Assembly (NCBI GenBank): GCA_963573385.1
Contig: CAUYLG010009113.1
Location: 93,655-157,654, forward strand
DNA from: Cacajao melanocephalus
Taxonomy: Eukaryota; Chordata; Mammalia; Primates; Pitheciidae
Reading direction: 5' to 3'
Length of the DNA: 64,000 bases
Below the pieces are notes generated by a model, which had not been told where the DNA came from, ran no database searches, and saw only the letters and a program-made list of their open reading frames with translations. Positions 27,130 through 39,130 of the stretch are shown here, piece by piece (the stretch's first letter is position 1; each line of letters opens with the position of its first letter). The position numbers and the translations under genes are program-made.

Positions 27130-27735
27130 TTGTATGCTAACTTGGATTGGCTTGACTGCCCCTGCTTTCAGCGGCAACAAATGCCTTCCGGACCACACCA
27201 CTGCTGCTGCTATTACTAAGGTCTTTGAGATGGAAGATGTCAGTTAAATTCTTGGGCCTCCATGGCCCTCATCTTCCTCATGCCAAATTATCCCTGTGCC
27301 TTAGGACTCAGATGCCAAAGTGGATTCCTAAGCTGTCAAGGAGTCTGATGGCACAATGCAAAGTGTGAGGGAGTTCGATCCCTGCAGAGTGAAACTTGAC
27401 CGTGGAAAGTAGCGAACAGGAGCAAGCTAAATAGACACCTCTACCCTCCTTTCCCATTTCCATGGGCTACATTTAGGTGCATGTCCTCCAAGCTCTTCTG
27501 GAGAAATCCTTCATGCTAAGTGAGCCTGCCTGCTGAATGACCAGACATTTCTTTTCATGGCTCATTGGGACACAGTAGCCAGCATGAAAATATCATATCA
27601 CATAGCTTCACATCTTTCTATGACTTACTTTCTTCCTTCTCACCCTAGCATCCCAGGCTTACACCTCCTAAATAAAGTTTTAGCACTTTAATCCTTGCCT
27701 TAGTCTCTGCTTTCTAATGGACCAAGAAAAGATAC
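27130..27735 (+). mobile_element. Possible LTR, family unknown
   Basis: The right end carries an AATAAA signal followed by 'taatccttgccttagtctct' and 'gctttctaatggacc', a layout seen in R-U5 regions of several mammalian ERV LTRs (aatccttgtctcagtctctgcttctgg). The left boundary and the family cannot be fixed, and the call rests mainly on the 3' end. Confidence 0.4.
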
Positions 27736-28255
27736 TTTTCCTAAGTTAGACTGATAATTCTTCAATAACAGATTGGTTTGGGAGACAAAGAATAGCTAAA
27801 TTTATCTAACAATTGGCTATTTAAAAAATCAAAATAGAAGTTGTATATTTTATAATAGCCAGATGATGTCTTGCTAGAATACTAAAGGAATGGAGCATAC
27901 CAATTACATAAAATTCCTGACTTGCCTATAATCGAATTTTTTTACATCAAAACAAATTGAAAACCTTTTTAATTTATGAGTCCAGGTTTATGAATTTACA
28001 GAATTCAATATACAGAAAAAATACTGCATATTAACTCTTTAGTATATCACATTTTTCAGGGTTTTGAGCAACATTTCTAACATTAATCATGATAGCGTAA
28101 TACCAAACACAAAGATGTTATGGGACGTTGAGTGGATGATCATTGTGGGACTGCTTGAGATTCCTTTAACCAAACAAATCTGTGATCTGTTTTCTCCCTT
28201 AAAGTGAAAAGTTGAGGATTATAGTCTGATAAGCCCATGCTAAGGTTTTCATGAC
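27736..28255. other. Unrecognised spacer
   Basis: AT-rich, with no gene or assignable repeat. Confidence 0.4.
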
Positions 28256-28616
28256 TGTTATGGACTGAATGAATGTTTATGTCCCTCCAAAATGTATATG
28301 TTAAATCCCTAATCACCAATGTGATGGTATTTGGAGGCAGAACCTTTGTAAGTAATCAGTTTTAGATGAAGGCTTGAGGATGCGACCTCATAATAAAAGT
28401 AGTGGTCCTATAAGAAGAGACCAGAATGCTTTCCACCATGTGAGCACACAGCAAAAAATCAGTCACTTGCAAGCTGGGAAAAGGGCCTTTAGCAGAAACC
28501 AATCAACCGGTATCTTTATCTTGGACTTCACAGCCTCTAGAAATGTGAGAAATAAATGTCTGTGTTTAAGTCACCCAGTGTATGATATTTTCTTATAGCA
28601 AACCCCCAGACTATCA
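28256..28616 (+). mobile_element. MaLR-type solo LTR
   Basis: The element starts TGTTATGGACTGAATG and continues 'tccctccaaaatgtatatgt', 'caatgtgatggtatttggag', 'cctataagaagagaccagaa', 'ccaccatgtgagcacacagc', 'tcttggacttcacagcctct', 'gtttaagtcacccagtgtat'. This order is that of a mammalian MaLR/MLT1-type LTR. The element at 34006-34387 is the same family in reverse orientation. No clean target duplication was found. Confidence 0.75.
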
Positions 28617-30800
28617 TTATTAATATTCACAACTTACCTAGATGAAACCCTGATGTTTTTTCCTCATTAAACCAGGCTTTGCAAAACAGTTAGTGGACAG
28701 AGTGGGAATGAGAAAGGCAGATGATTGATGAAGAGTTCAGAGTAAAGTTGAAATGCAATAATTCTGTCTGAAATCTTCTCTAAATCAAACCACTAAAGAA
28801 ATAAACTTTCTCTAACACTCAGAATTGCTGATGTTGACCTTAGCCTCTCCAAATACCTTAGGACGTCAGAGCTGAACACTCTGGACTGAATCCCATGGAA
28901 ACAGCATTTAATAGCTTCATCCAAAGTCACAGTTAGGGCATACTCTGGTCAGCAAAAGGAACAAAAATACCATCTGCAGTTTCTTAATTATATTTGCCCC
29001 AAGAGTTAATTTAAATTTGTTTAGTTTATTATGTAGAGGGAAAAAACAGTATCAAAAAATCCCAGCTTTTCATAAAGCCAGGGATCAAAGAAGTCAAACC
29101 ACAGATTCAGCCACTTACATCACCAGCAATAGAGATTCTATAATTAGAGATTAGCCAGCTGCAATCATTTCTGCTGCTTTAGACAGCTGGATCAAGCTGA
29201 TTTCACTGAGTTGTGTCAAGCTAAAATGTCCCCTTTTTTCCTTTTTTAAAAGAAATCAGCAAAATAGTGTGACTCAGATATCCAGAGAACCTCTTTCTCC
29301 CACCCAACCTCTAACAAAATATTTTTTGTACCTATACATTTATTTCTAGTCTCATACCTTTCTCAGCTAAAACACTTTCATTGCCATGTCACTGCTGGTG
29401 AGGTGCCTAGAAAATCTTTTATCTTAACTTCAAATTGATGACATTAGGAATGGTTTATCTGAACGAAGTCCTATGTTCAATCCTGCACAAAAAAAGAACC
29501 ACTCCATTTATTTTCTCACTCCCAACAGATGGCTGAGAAACCTTAAGATTAATAACTATGGCAAGAGCGGTAACAATTGTGACATAAATACTTTTATTAT
29601 TAATGGAAAAGTAAGCATTCTGGGCCAGATTTTCTTTCCTCTTAATTGTACTGCATTGCGAATTCCCGTGTAGACTGAACTCTGTGCCTCAAAATCCTTT
29701 CCTCTATTAACAACTGGAGCTGCTGCTACTGTGTTAGCCATTGCTCTCACTATTGTTCTGTTCTTGTTGTGATATGGGAAGCTGGCTTTACATTTTAAAT
29801 TGGATGACAAGGCTAAGAAAGTAGCAATAAATTATTACTCAATACTGTTTTTTTTCCCAAGATATCATTAAAACACTAAAAAGCTGACACAATTTGGCAA
29901 TTTCCCTATTTCAAAAGTATTAGAACCAAGGTTTATAGGAACAGCCAACTCCGCTCTTAAGGAAATCCAGGATATTTGCTAGAAATATATTCTTTCATTT
30001 CATATTACACTGTTAACAATTATTAACCAGCTCTACCAAAACTTAAGCAAAAGGTAGAGAAATATACTTTGACCCTAGAGATATCACAAGAAAAAATGAT
30101 TCTAACCAAATTTATTTAAATAGTTAACAACAAAAATAAATATGAGACCTTTGAGAACCACACAGTTGCCATGTGTTGCCCTATTTTTCTTTTATGATTC
30201 CTTCATACAAGAGCAAAAGTTCTAATTTTCTATTCAGTGAGACTTTATGCTTCTTCTTCCACAAATTAAATATCTCACTTTGGCTGCCAAGATTGCATAT
30301 ATTTCCTAATTTATATGACACTGAATTGAATATTAAAGTTGGAGTCATGTTGATCATCATATAGATTAATGCTTCTTAAACTTTGTCAAAGCCAGGAATT
30401 CCTTTAATTAATTTTCTCCATGACCTTTTTATTTTGCAAGATTTTGTCAATCCAACAAGATATTTTTATTAAATGATTTACTCTCTCAATTTTCAATTAA
30501 TGAAATAGCCATCTATTGGCATTCAAGGCAGGAGGAAAAGTTAGCTCTCTTTAAATAATGTGAACTAAAAATGGGAGAAGGAGAATTTTCCAAGTTGCTG
30601 GGCTGACAAATACACATCCATGACAAATCCCAGACTAAATTTCCTCATTTCTTACAAAACCTCTTTTTATTTGCCCTGTTCTAGCTTTATGCGTTATTCC
30701 TTCTTTCTTCTCTAAGCATGCTGTCTGTTTTCTGAGAAAACATGCCTTTGCATATGTTGTCCTTCTAGTTAAGAAGAAACATTCCTCATTTTTTGCATAT
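28617..30800. other. Unrecognised non-coding sequence
   Basis: About 2.2 kb with no gene, RNA or assignable repeat. Open frames are below 90 codons. Confidence 0.4.
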
Positions 30801-30821
30801 ACAAGTTATTCAAGTGCCACT

Positions 30822-30856
30822 GCGTGTGTGTGTGTGTATGTGTGTGCGTGTGTGAG
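30822..30856 (+). repeat. (TG)n microsatellite
   Basis: An imperfect TG run (gtgtgtgtgtgtgtatgtg and onward) interrupted by A and C. It gives rise to the His/Thr-rich frame on the opposite strand. Confidence 0.9.
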
Positions 30857-30964
30857 CTCTTCCATGACTCCCACATCCACCACCACCACCAGTCAGAGTT
30901 AACTTCTTTCTTATCTTTACTCCCTCTGGAAGCTGTTTGTACTGTGGTCGTAAGATTGTGCTTA

Positions 30965-31115
30965 CACATCTGTTTCCCATACCAGACTGTGTGCTCCTTG
31001 AAATCAATTTCTATGTCTTACTTACATTTTATTCCTAGGGCTTTGCACAGTACCTAACACAAAACAGAATACTCACTAATATTTTACTTAATGAGTAAAT
31101 GAATGAATGAGTGAA
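30965..31115 (+). repeat. L2 LINE 3' end
   Basis: 'actgtgtgctccttgaaatc' (L2: aatgtaagctccatgagggc), 'tattcctagggctttgcaca', 'cagtacctaacacaaaacag' and a tail of GAAT repeats match the L2 3' end. Confidence 0.65.
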
Positions 31116-31344
31116 AGTATAACTATGTAAATCTAGTGTCGTTACTTACAAAGATAAATTTTTCATAAGATTCTAAGCCAGTATGGATTTGGCAAGATGT
31201 AAAAGATGAGCAAAGTACTATAACATGTAAAATCTTTCCTGAAATCACACAGATATTGGATTTGAGGCTCCTGTGGTTTAAGAATGCACTGATACTTGTT
31301 TTCCATGCTCTACCCACCAGTTTTTCCACTTAACAAAATCTTTT

Positions 31345-31570
31345 GCTTTAGTCAACAATGGTAATAGTTCACATTTTGCTTTTCATGTACATTATTCCAT
31401 TTGATACTCACACTGACCCTGCAAAGTAGGTATTATTATCAGTTTCCCTTTCTAGGTCTAGAAACTGAGGCTCATAGAGGTTAACTTTGCACAAGGTCAC
31501 AGAATTAGTAGATGTAGGTATGGAGCTGGACCTCACATCTGCTCTCTCCATGGACCACAACACATACTCC
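31345..31570 (-). repeat. MIR SINE
   Basis: Complement of MIR in order: 'catttgatactcacactgac', 'cctgcaaagtaggtattatt', 'agaaactgaggctcatagag', 'gttaactttgcacaaggtca', 'cagaattagtagatgtaggt'. Well preserved. Confidence 0.92.
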
Positions 31571-32248
31571 ATGCATCAACTCTTTCATTATTATTACTGT
31601 AAGATCATAGGACTGGTAAAGTGAGAGGACATGGTATAAGAGCTGCACCATAGTAACTCATACACTGAGAAGATGTGACATAAATGCCACCAAGCTTGAT
31701 TTTCATAGGATGACTTCCACAAACAAACAAAATGCAAAAACAGTACAAGTTTAATTATGTGGGGGAAAATACAAATACACACTGAGATTATGAAAAGGTT
31801 AAATATAGTACAGCAACAGATTATGTTAGTCTTAACTTTCTTTTTACAATTGTACATATTTTCTATATTTTTACAATAAATATGTGTATTCAGTATAGTG
31901 TTATTTGAATAAAAAGTAAGATATAAAATTAGATAAATGGTTAGCTCTATGCAATAGTTTAGAAGCAAACTCAGTGTCTAAGAATTTAGCACCCACATTC
32001 ACCTGCTTATAAACTTTCAATTTAGAAACCTAGATAAAGAAAAAGAACTCTTTGCCTACCACCAACAGATGGTAATATCCTTGCTGGTCCCTTTGGACTT
32101 AAGAACAAATGGACTTACACGCTATCTTCAGGACAAATCTGTAAGTAGAAGAGTCTCCACACATAGTAAAAGAAGTGCTCCAAATAAATGGGAAGTTCTT
32201 TTTAAAGAGTGCTGATTTTTATGAACAAAAATATTAATCACAGCACTA
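31571..32248. other. Unrecognised AT-rich spacer
   Basis: No gene or assignable repeat. Confidence 0.4.
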
Positions 32249-32251
32249 AGA

Positions 32252-32290
32252 GTAATGGCAAAAACTGAAATTACTGTTGCACCAACCTAA
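32252..32290 (+). mobile_element. Half of a MADE1 mariner element
   Basis: 'gtaatggcaaaaactgaaat' followed by 'tactgttgcaccaacctaa' matches the right arm of MADE1, the 80-bp palindromic relative of the Hsmar1 mariner. The left arm is missing, so the hairpin that yields mir-548-type precursors in complete copies cannot form. Confidence 0.88.
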
Positions 32291-33089
32291 GAGCAAAAAT
32301 TTGTAATTCACCTAAAAATAAGGTAATAATGAAATAGAAATTGATATTATATCTACTCCATATATTATGAATTATTTTATAGCCATTAATTATATTTTCA
32401 AAGAATTCTGATGACTTTGGGAAATTATCTAGCTGTCATGTTATTTTGAAAATCTAGAATGTAGAATTGTATGTATGCATAACCTCAACTACATAAACGT
32501 ATTTACAAAAGAAACTCATCGCTAACAGGATATCTGTATAGGTGAGTTATGGAGCAAATTTTAACTTACATCACTATTTCCTTTATATTCTATAACTTTT
32601 TCAATGAGTATTTATTAGAAGGAAAAATAAAAATCTTTCTTTCTCCTTCTCTCTGTCACCCCCAACCCCATACGTACACATACAATCCTAAAGAGAGAAA
32701 TCCAATCAAAATAGACTTAACATAGAAATGGACAACATGCTTATAATCAATCAACCCTAGGGTGAGTCAAAATAAATGATTCTGCTATAAACATTTAAAA
32801 CCTAACCTTCGTATTTACCTACACAAAGGACTCAGAGCCCAGAGCTTGGGGCTAGATGACAGATAAATCTTTACCATCACCCCAGGCCAACAGAATTGCT
32901 TACCCATCTCACATGGGTTTTTTTTTTTTTTTTTTTTTCTCACAAGCAACTGCTCTTATTAAGGTACAGACTTCTCCAAACAGCAATATTCGGAGCTCTT
33001 GCATGGCAAGAAAAAAAAAAAAAAGACAGTTGAAAAGTTATCTTGACATTCATGGTAAAAGTAGGATTAGAACCGATGAATCACGATTA
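32291..33089. other. Unrecognised, with homopolymer runs
   Basis: Contains an uninterrupted T run of about 22 at 32918-32939 and an A run of about 15 at 33010-33024. Apart from these, no gene or assignable repeat. Confidence 0.45.
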
Positions 33090-33290
33090 TTTATGGTTTC
33101 TACTTTATCAAGCACTTTGTACATACATTGGCTGACAACAACAATGTGAGATATGTAGAACACACATTATTTACTTTTACTTCACAAATGCCCTTACTTT
33201 TTCCAAGCACTCATACTGCTTCCAAGTAGCAGGGTCTGACTTGAAATCCAGCATCTGAATCCAATCCTATGCTCCATTCACTAAAGGATA
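33090..33290 (-). repeat. MIR, degraded
   Basis: 'caagtagcagggtctgactt' and 'gaaatccagcatctgaatcc' correspond to the complement of the MIR stretch agtggcagagccgggattcgaacccaggcagtctg. The middle (cacattatttacttttactt) fits loosely. Confidence 0.5.
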
Positions 33291-34005
33291 TTATTCCTCA
33301 AAAATAGTCTTACAGCCTCCAACTAGAAATATATTTATTTTATTCGTCTTTAAAAAGAAAAAGTTGTATATCATGTACAACATCTCCAAGAGTCTTAAAA
33401 AATTATAGCAGTGTTATGGGGTTGCTTCTAATACTAAGCACCAACGTAGAAGGCTGTTACTATGCTGAAACACAATTTTGGGAAAGCAGATACATAGGAG
33501 AGTGAAGGGGCTGCATATTCATTAGGCAATTTGCTCTTTACCAAATGCCTCTGAGTCTTGAGTTACATTAAGCTCAGCAGTCATGCTTCCTGCATTAAGG
33601 AACACTTTAAGTTGTAAATAACAGAGACCCAATTTAAGCTGGCTTAGGCTAAAAGGAATTAATAGACTCATTATCAAATTACCGAAGGAGAGATGTGCAG
33701 TTGGGCCTCAGAAACAACCAGAACCAAGGCCCTGACCACAACCAGGAATCTCTCCTTTTCCTTCCATGTTCGTTCTGCTTCTCTTGGAATTTTAGCTTCA
33801 TTCTCTCAGAATGGCTTCTTTTGCCCTGCTTGAATCCTGACCACTGGCCGCTCTTAAAATCTTCAACTTCCCTTGTGCCCTCTTCCTTTTTCTCTCAATT
33901 TGAAAAATCTTCAAAAGAGACTGTGCTTGGCTCAGTTTGAGTCAGAGGAAGAGGGCATTATACAATGAAATACCCACAAGAAAAACTTGCCTGGAGTAAC
34001 GGATG
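33291..34005. other. Unrecognised spacer
   Basis: No gene is seen. The part at 33600-33960 begins 'ttgtaaataacagagaccca' and resembles a MER-type repeat I cannot name. Confidence 0.35.
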
Positions 34006-34387
34006 TGTTTTAGTCAGCTCAGGCTGGCATAAAATACCACAAGACTGGGTGGTTTAACAGAAATCTGTGTTCTCACGTTCCATAGGCTAGCAGTCCCCAG
34101 TTCAGTGTCTGGGGAGGATTTTCCCCCTGACCTGCAGATGGTCACTTCCTTGCTATGTCCTCACATGGCCTTTCCTTGGTGCCTGTGTGTAGACAGAGAG
34201 TGAGCAAACTCTCCTGTATCTCTTCTTAGGAGGACACTAATCTTATTAGATCAGGAGTGACCTTTATGACCTCATCTAACCTTAATTACTTCCTTAGAGC
34301 CCTCATCTCTGAATACAGCTACATTGGGGATTAAGGCTTCAACATATGGATTTAGTGACTGGGGGCACAAACATTCAGTCCATAACA
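34006..34387 (-). mobile_element. MaLR-type solo LTR, reverse copy
   Basis: Plus-strand text starts TGTTTTAGTCAGCTCAGGC and ends TCAGTCCATAACA, the complement of the family at 28256-28616. Landmarks are 'aaaataccacaagactgggt', 'gcagatggtcacttccttgc', 'tgtcctcacatggcctttcc' and 'ggcttcaacatatggattta'. Flanks GGATG (34001-34005) and GGGTG (34388-34392) form a 5-bp target duplication with one mismatch. Confidence 0.82.
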
Positions 34388-34985
34388 GGGTGGGTCACGA
34401 TTTTCTAAGGAAGACAATTGCTGCTACCAGAAAAGGGGAGCAGGGCTTGAATAACAAAGCAATAAATGGCCTAAATATTTGTTGCCAAGACCTGGACTAT
34501 AGTTACTATAAATTTCTTGTTAGATGTGGAAATGTAGATTTTAACAACCTACAGAGATGCAGTGGGGCTAATATTCTCTTACGAAAGACATGGAGACTGA
34601 CAAGACGCATCACTCATGCCTCTGAGCTGAAAGAAGACCTTTGCACCTGCAGGTGTCTCCTCAAAAGATTGTTTGGGTTCTTATTTATCACATACTTGAA
34701 AAACTAAGTTGAGCCTCTGCTCTATACCACCAATTATAACCAAAACAGTTTGATACTGGAAAGCCTGTAAAGCATCAGATGCCCACCAGTGCCATAGAAA
34801 ATATAACTGTTAGAAAAGCCAGAGAATATTTAAGCTGTGCGCTCTGATCTGCCCTCCAAATGAATCTACCTTTCATTGCAAAATATGATACAACATAATT
34901 GGTAAGGTAAAACTTGCCATATGGAAATATTGGCTACAACATAGTTAAATGTTAGGGCAAATCTCATTCTTCCAGAATAGTATCT
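34388..34985. other. Unrecognised spacer
   Basis: Holds most of a 127-codon open frame (34324-34707) that starts inside the neighbouring LTR. No domain is recognised in it. Confidence 0.4.
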
Positions 34986-34997
34986 TTGATATTGAAA

Positions 34998-35002
<5 letters not shown>

Positions 35003-35037
<35 letters not shown>

Positions 35038-35305
35038 TGACAGGGTCTTGCTCTGTCTTCCAGGCTGGAGGGCAGTGGCACAATCACAGCTCACTGTAAC
35101 CTCAAACTCCTAAGCCTAAGAGATCCTCCTGCCTCAGCCTCCCAAGTAGTTAGGACTACAGGCATGGGCCACCACACCCAGCTAATTTTTAATTACTTTT
35201 GTAGAGACTGGATCTCACTATGTTGCCCAGGCTGGTCTCAAACTCCTGGCCTCAAGCAATCCTCCCAACACCCTGCTACTGTAGCGTGGGCCACTGTGCC
35301 CAGCC
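35003..35305 (-). repeat. Alu with (TG)n in place of poly-A
   Basis: A minus-strand old Alu ('gacagggtcttgctctgtct', 'cacagctcactgtaacctca', 'tgtagagactggatctcact', 'gttgcccaggctggtctcaa'). On the plus strand its tail is a (TG)n run at 35003-35040 where poly-T would be expected, so the A-tail seeded a CA-repeat microsatellite. A 17-bp imperfect target duplication flanks it: TTGATATTGAAATGTTT (34986-35002) and TTGATACCAAAATATTT (35306-35322). Confidence 0.95.
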
Positions 35306-35322
35306 TTGATACCAAAATATTT

Positions 35323-37979
35323 GATCTGAATATCTTCTTTTTTGGCAGTAATTATAGGCCTGGTTTGGTTATCCATCAGGGGCACTGCTGATTCATGATA
35401 ATAAAATAATGACATCTCCATATTAAAAATGTTTATTCCTCTACATGCTATGGAAAGGAGGTGCATCTCTATCTCATCCAAAATAGCTTCAAATCAGGGA
35501 TCCTTGAATTAAAAGGAAAATGGACAGAACACACTCCTGGGATGAAAATTGCTATGTGATTAATCGAAAGAACATAACAATCAGCTCCCACACTTGCAAT
35601 CATTTTAAGTCTGTACATGTATCAGAAACAAAGAGTTTATTTTAAGCTCATCAACTGAGCCCACAACTGATATCTGTGCCTAGAATCAAAGGCTGAGGAA
35701 AAGTGGATAAAAGCACGGAGCTTGCTTCAGTTAATCCTGAAGGCATTCTCCTCCAGGTGATGATTAGTAAAACAGCATTTATTGGTTCCTTAATTTGGCT
35801 CCCAGCCCCTGAAGCCCAGAGTTGCAATCAAGAAAGAAGCATATATTTTACATGAATAACATAAAATAAATGTGTGCTAATATAACACATTTATATTAAA
35901 GTAACAGACTTTTCATATTTATAGAATAAAGGATGTCCTTTCAAGCAATGACATGTTTTTACTTTACAGCTTGAGTAATATATATGCTCTTTATAAAGAA
36001 AAAAATGTACAGCGGGTTCTCTTGGGTGTGAGTTATATACAAACCCACTCTGCATCCACGTTTTAATACAAAGCTGTGTGAGCTATTACAGCCTTCCCGG
36101 ACTTAATCCCTCAAGATGTTCATAGTGATGGAGGAAGCACTTCTATCTTGTGTGTTTGTGTGTGTGCATGCTCACGTGCACATGTGTGCATGTGCATATT
36201 ACATAGCACAGCTTACTCCAAATAGAGTCTCAAAATATTCCCACTGAATCTTCATTCTTTCTGTTCTTTACTATCCCCCATCTGGTTGAAGAATCCAAAA
36301 GTCATAACCAATTCTCAAATATTTTCTTTGAAAACCTGCATCCTGGTGGTTGGTTCCCATTTTGCTTTTATCTAACTCTACTATTTCTTGATATTTCAGT
36401 ATAAATTCCCAATTTAATATCCTGCCACAAGGACATTAATACAATTGCCAGTATAGGCACTGAGTCCTCTTGGAAATGCTTGGTTTTCAGGATGCCATTC
36501 AGATAATCCAGACAGTGCTTACATTGAAGTTTTAATTTTATTTTTTAAAAATTTTAATTGAAATAAATACAAAGTACTCAAAATTCTCATAGAAAATATA
36601 TGGACTTTATAAATTATGTTTCTGGACACAGTTTGAAAAACACTAAAATAACCACATTCTGGGTCTAGCCAAATGGGATTCTGCCCTTACTTTGATAAAG
36701 GTAAATTCATTGGAAAGAAATCTTCCTAAGAGGTTTTATCTGGATTGTAGGATTTTCTGTTTGTTTATTTGTTTGTTTAGTCAGCTGTGCAATGAAAGAG
36801 TTGATTAGCATCTTTAGATATTCAGTGTTTGGAGTGTTGAGTTTGATCTCTAAAACTAAAAAGCCTGAACCTCTTCTTCTAGGAAGCCTTCAAGATCTTA
36901 GCTTCACACATCTGATACCTGCTTCTCATAGGCTGCCCTTATGACCAAATATTTTATCCAAATTCAGTTCTTCTTACATCAATTTATTAAACCCAAGGTT
37001 TTTTTTTAAGGTGATAAGGAATATATAATGATATTTGAATTTGACTTAAACAAAAGGTTTGGATGGTCTTTTCATGTCCTCATTTTTCTCTCTAAACTGG
37101 CCAAGGTTTATTTTGAAGAAGGCACTTGGATGAGTACCACATTTGCATGACACAATGGAGATGGACCTCTTTTAAGCCCAAATCATTGACAGAAAAGGAA
37201 GGGATAAACTTTCCATTGAGGCATCAGGAGCAAAGTTTTAAACAGGGTTTTGCTAGTAAAAGGTCACAAAAGAGTTTTAAAGCTTTGGTTTGCCCCACTT
37301 CTCTGAGCTCCCTAAGCTCCTCGTCTGGGTATGGGTAATGGACTTTGGGCCAGCATGGCTACATGTTAAAATGTTGTGTTTATTTTTCATGGGGGAAAAA
37401 TCATACTGAGGATGGTGATTAGTAGAGAGGCTAACTTGATGCAAAACTGATGCTGACACCGAAATTAGACATGTAGGTCTCTAGAGTTGTATAAACCCAG
37501 GAGGCTTAATTTAAATTGCATATCAGCTGTGTGGATGACATAGCCTGGAAGCTTCTGCAATGTAGTCATCCGGGGAGTGATATAATCTGGAATATCTTCC
37601 TAAGAAACCATATACACCACTATCATCTCAGTTCATAGTTGCCTTTTGTGAGAAATTTTTTATTTAAAGAATGTTTTACAGCTAATCAATATTTTCTTCT
37701 TCCCTTTGATTCTGGGTGAGGCTTATTAGACCATCGCTATGTCCCAAATTTGGGTTCCCAGAGATCTGAATAACTCCACTGTAATAAATGCATAATCAAT
37801 AAATGTTAAATACTTTTATGAAATCAAAAGAAAGAAATTGACAGTACAGTAGAAAGATAGGCAATGATATTTCTAAGAGGGGCTCTTTGAAGACAGGATG
37901 GACCAAGAGGAGAGGAAAGCTTCTCCTGATTCTTTTTTGTAGCACAGGTCCCCTCTGTAGCTACCGCATCTATAATCAC
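35323..37979. other. Unrecognised non-coding sequence
   Basis: About 2.6 kb with no gene. A T/G and CA/TG alternating tract lies at 36150-36205, and a TTTG/TTTA run at 36760-36778. Confidence 0.4.
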
Positions 37980-38460
37980 TCTTCTTGTCAGTCATGACAC
38001 AAAATTAATTAAGGAAAAATATGTGATTGATTTTTAATAATTAAGGAAGAATAGGAGATTAGAAATAAAGTAACATTAAATCACTGAGAATAAGGGGGAA
38101 AGAAAGAGTAAAGTACAATCTGAAATGGGAGAATAAATACCCCAATGAAGGCAAGAGATTAACAATTGAAAATAATAAAAGAAAATACATGATGTTTAGA
38201 ATAAAGTATAAAAGGCCAGTGGTCAATGAGATTAAAGACTAAAATCCTGAGAGCAAAAGAGATAAAGGATGAAAACCCACGAAATAAATTTTAAACAAAA
38301 ATCCATATAAATGTGAGAGATTAAGGATTAAGAGCAGGAATTAGGACATGCAAAGGTAAAAGTAGAAAATACAATATATGAAAAAGAGTATTAAGGAAAA
38401 TTATGTTTAAAGGCCTAAATATGAAAAGTCAAACTTTAGAAAAATCATTGAATAGAAATG
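37980..38460 (+). repeat. Purine-rich GAGATTAA quasi-repeat region
   Basis: The strand is strongly A/G-biased, and motifs of the type gagattaa(a)g recur at irregular spacing of about 40-60 bp (ggagattagaaataaag, agagattaacaatt, tgagattaaagactaaaat, agagataaaggatgaaaa, gagattaaggattaag). It looks like a degenerate tandem array. No family name is known to me. Confidence 0.45.
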
Positions 38461-38960
38461 TCAGGGCATGAGGGTGGGCCCCAACGGAGGGTGATGTGGC
38501 ATAGTCAATAGCTCTTGGGCTGAGCCTCTTGCCCTTCATAAGGGGCTTCCTTTTAAGTGGGGTGGTCTTTACAGGTAGGGCACCAAGGATATGGAGACAA
38601 TCTTACAAACTTATGTTCCTTGAGTCTCCCTAAAGAATAAAACAGAAAAACCTGTAGTTGACTGGCCTCACAACATTTCCAAGGCAAGCCCCATAGAAAC
38701 ATTAGGATTCTGTTTTTGAAAATACAAAGGCAGAGGGAGAAGTGATTAAATCCTATAAAATCAGAAGCCAAAGAGAAGGGATGAATATGGATTATTTTTT
38801 AATCCAAATCTCTTTATACCATCCATGAGAAAGAGTCAAATTTAAGACAACTGATAAGAAAGCATTGTTACATGGAGGTTAACACCCATGGAACTCATAG
38901 CTCAAGGAATTAGTATAGATAATACTTAAATAGTTGTCAACAGGATTTGGAATACATGTA
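38461..38960. other. Unrecognised spacer
   Basis: A short GC-richer island at 38460-38600, then AT-rich sequence. No gene or assignable repeat. Confidence 0.4.
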
Positions 38961-38964
38961 AATT

Positions 38965-39130
38965 TAGCAGAATGCAGAGGAAAAGCGCTGGAAGACATGA
39001 CTGTAATCTCATCCCAGCTCTGCCACTAGCTGACTATGTGACCTTAGGTAAAGAAAGCATTTTATGTCCTTGCATCTTACTTTACTGTGCATCTGTAAGA
39101 TAAATAAAAAACTTTGGTTTGATATTCTCT
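38965..39130 (+). repeat. MIR SINE
   Basis: 'ctcatcccagctctgccact', 'agctgactatgtgaccttag' and 'catctgtaagataaataaaa' match MIR (cccggctctgccacttactagctgtgtgaccttggg...catctgtaaaatgggg). Confidence 0.85.

Noticed and set aside
30769..31007. His/Thr repeat frames on the minus strand
   Set aside because: Artefact of the (TG)n microsatellite; the frames have no other feature.
32252..32290. mir-548-like microRNA
   Set aside because: Only one arm of MADE1 is present, so the precursor hairpin cannot form.
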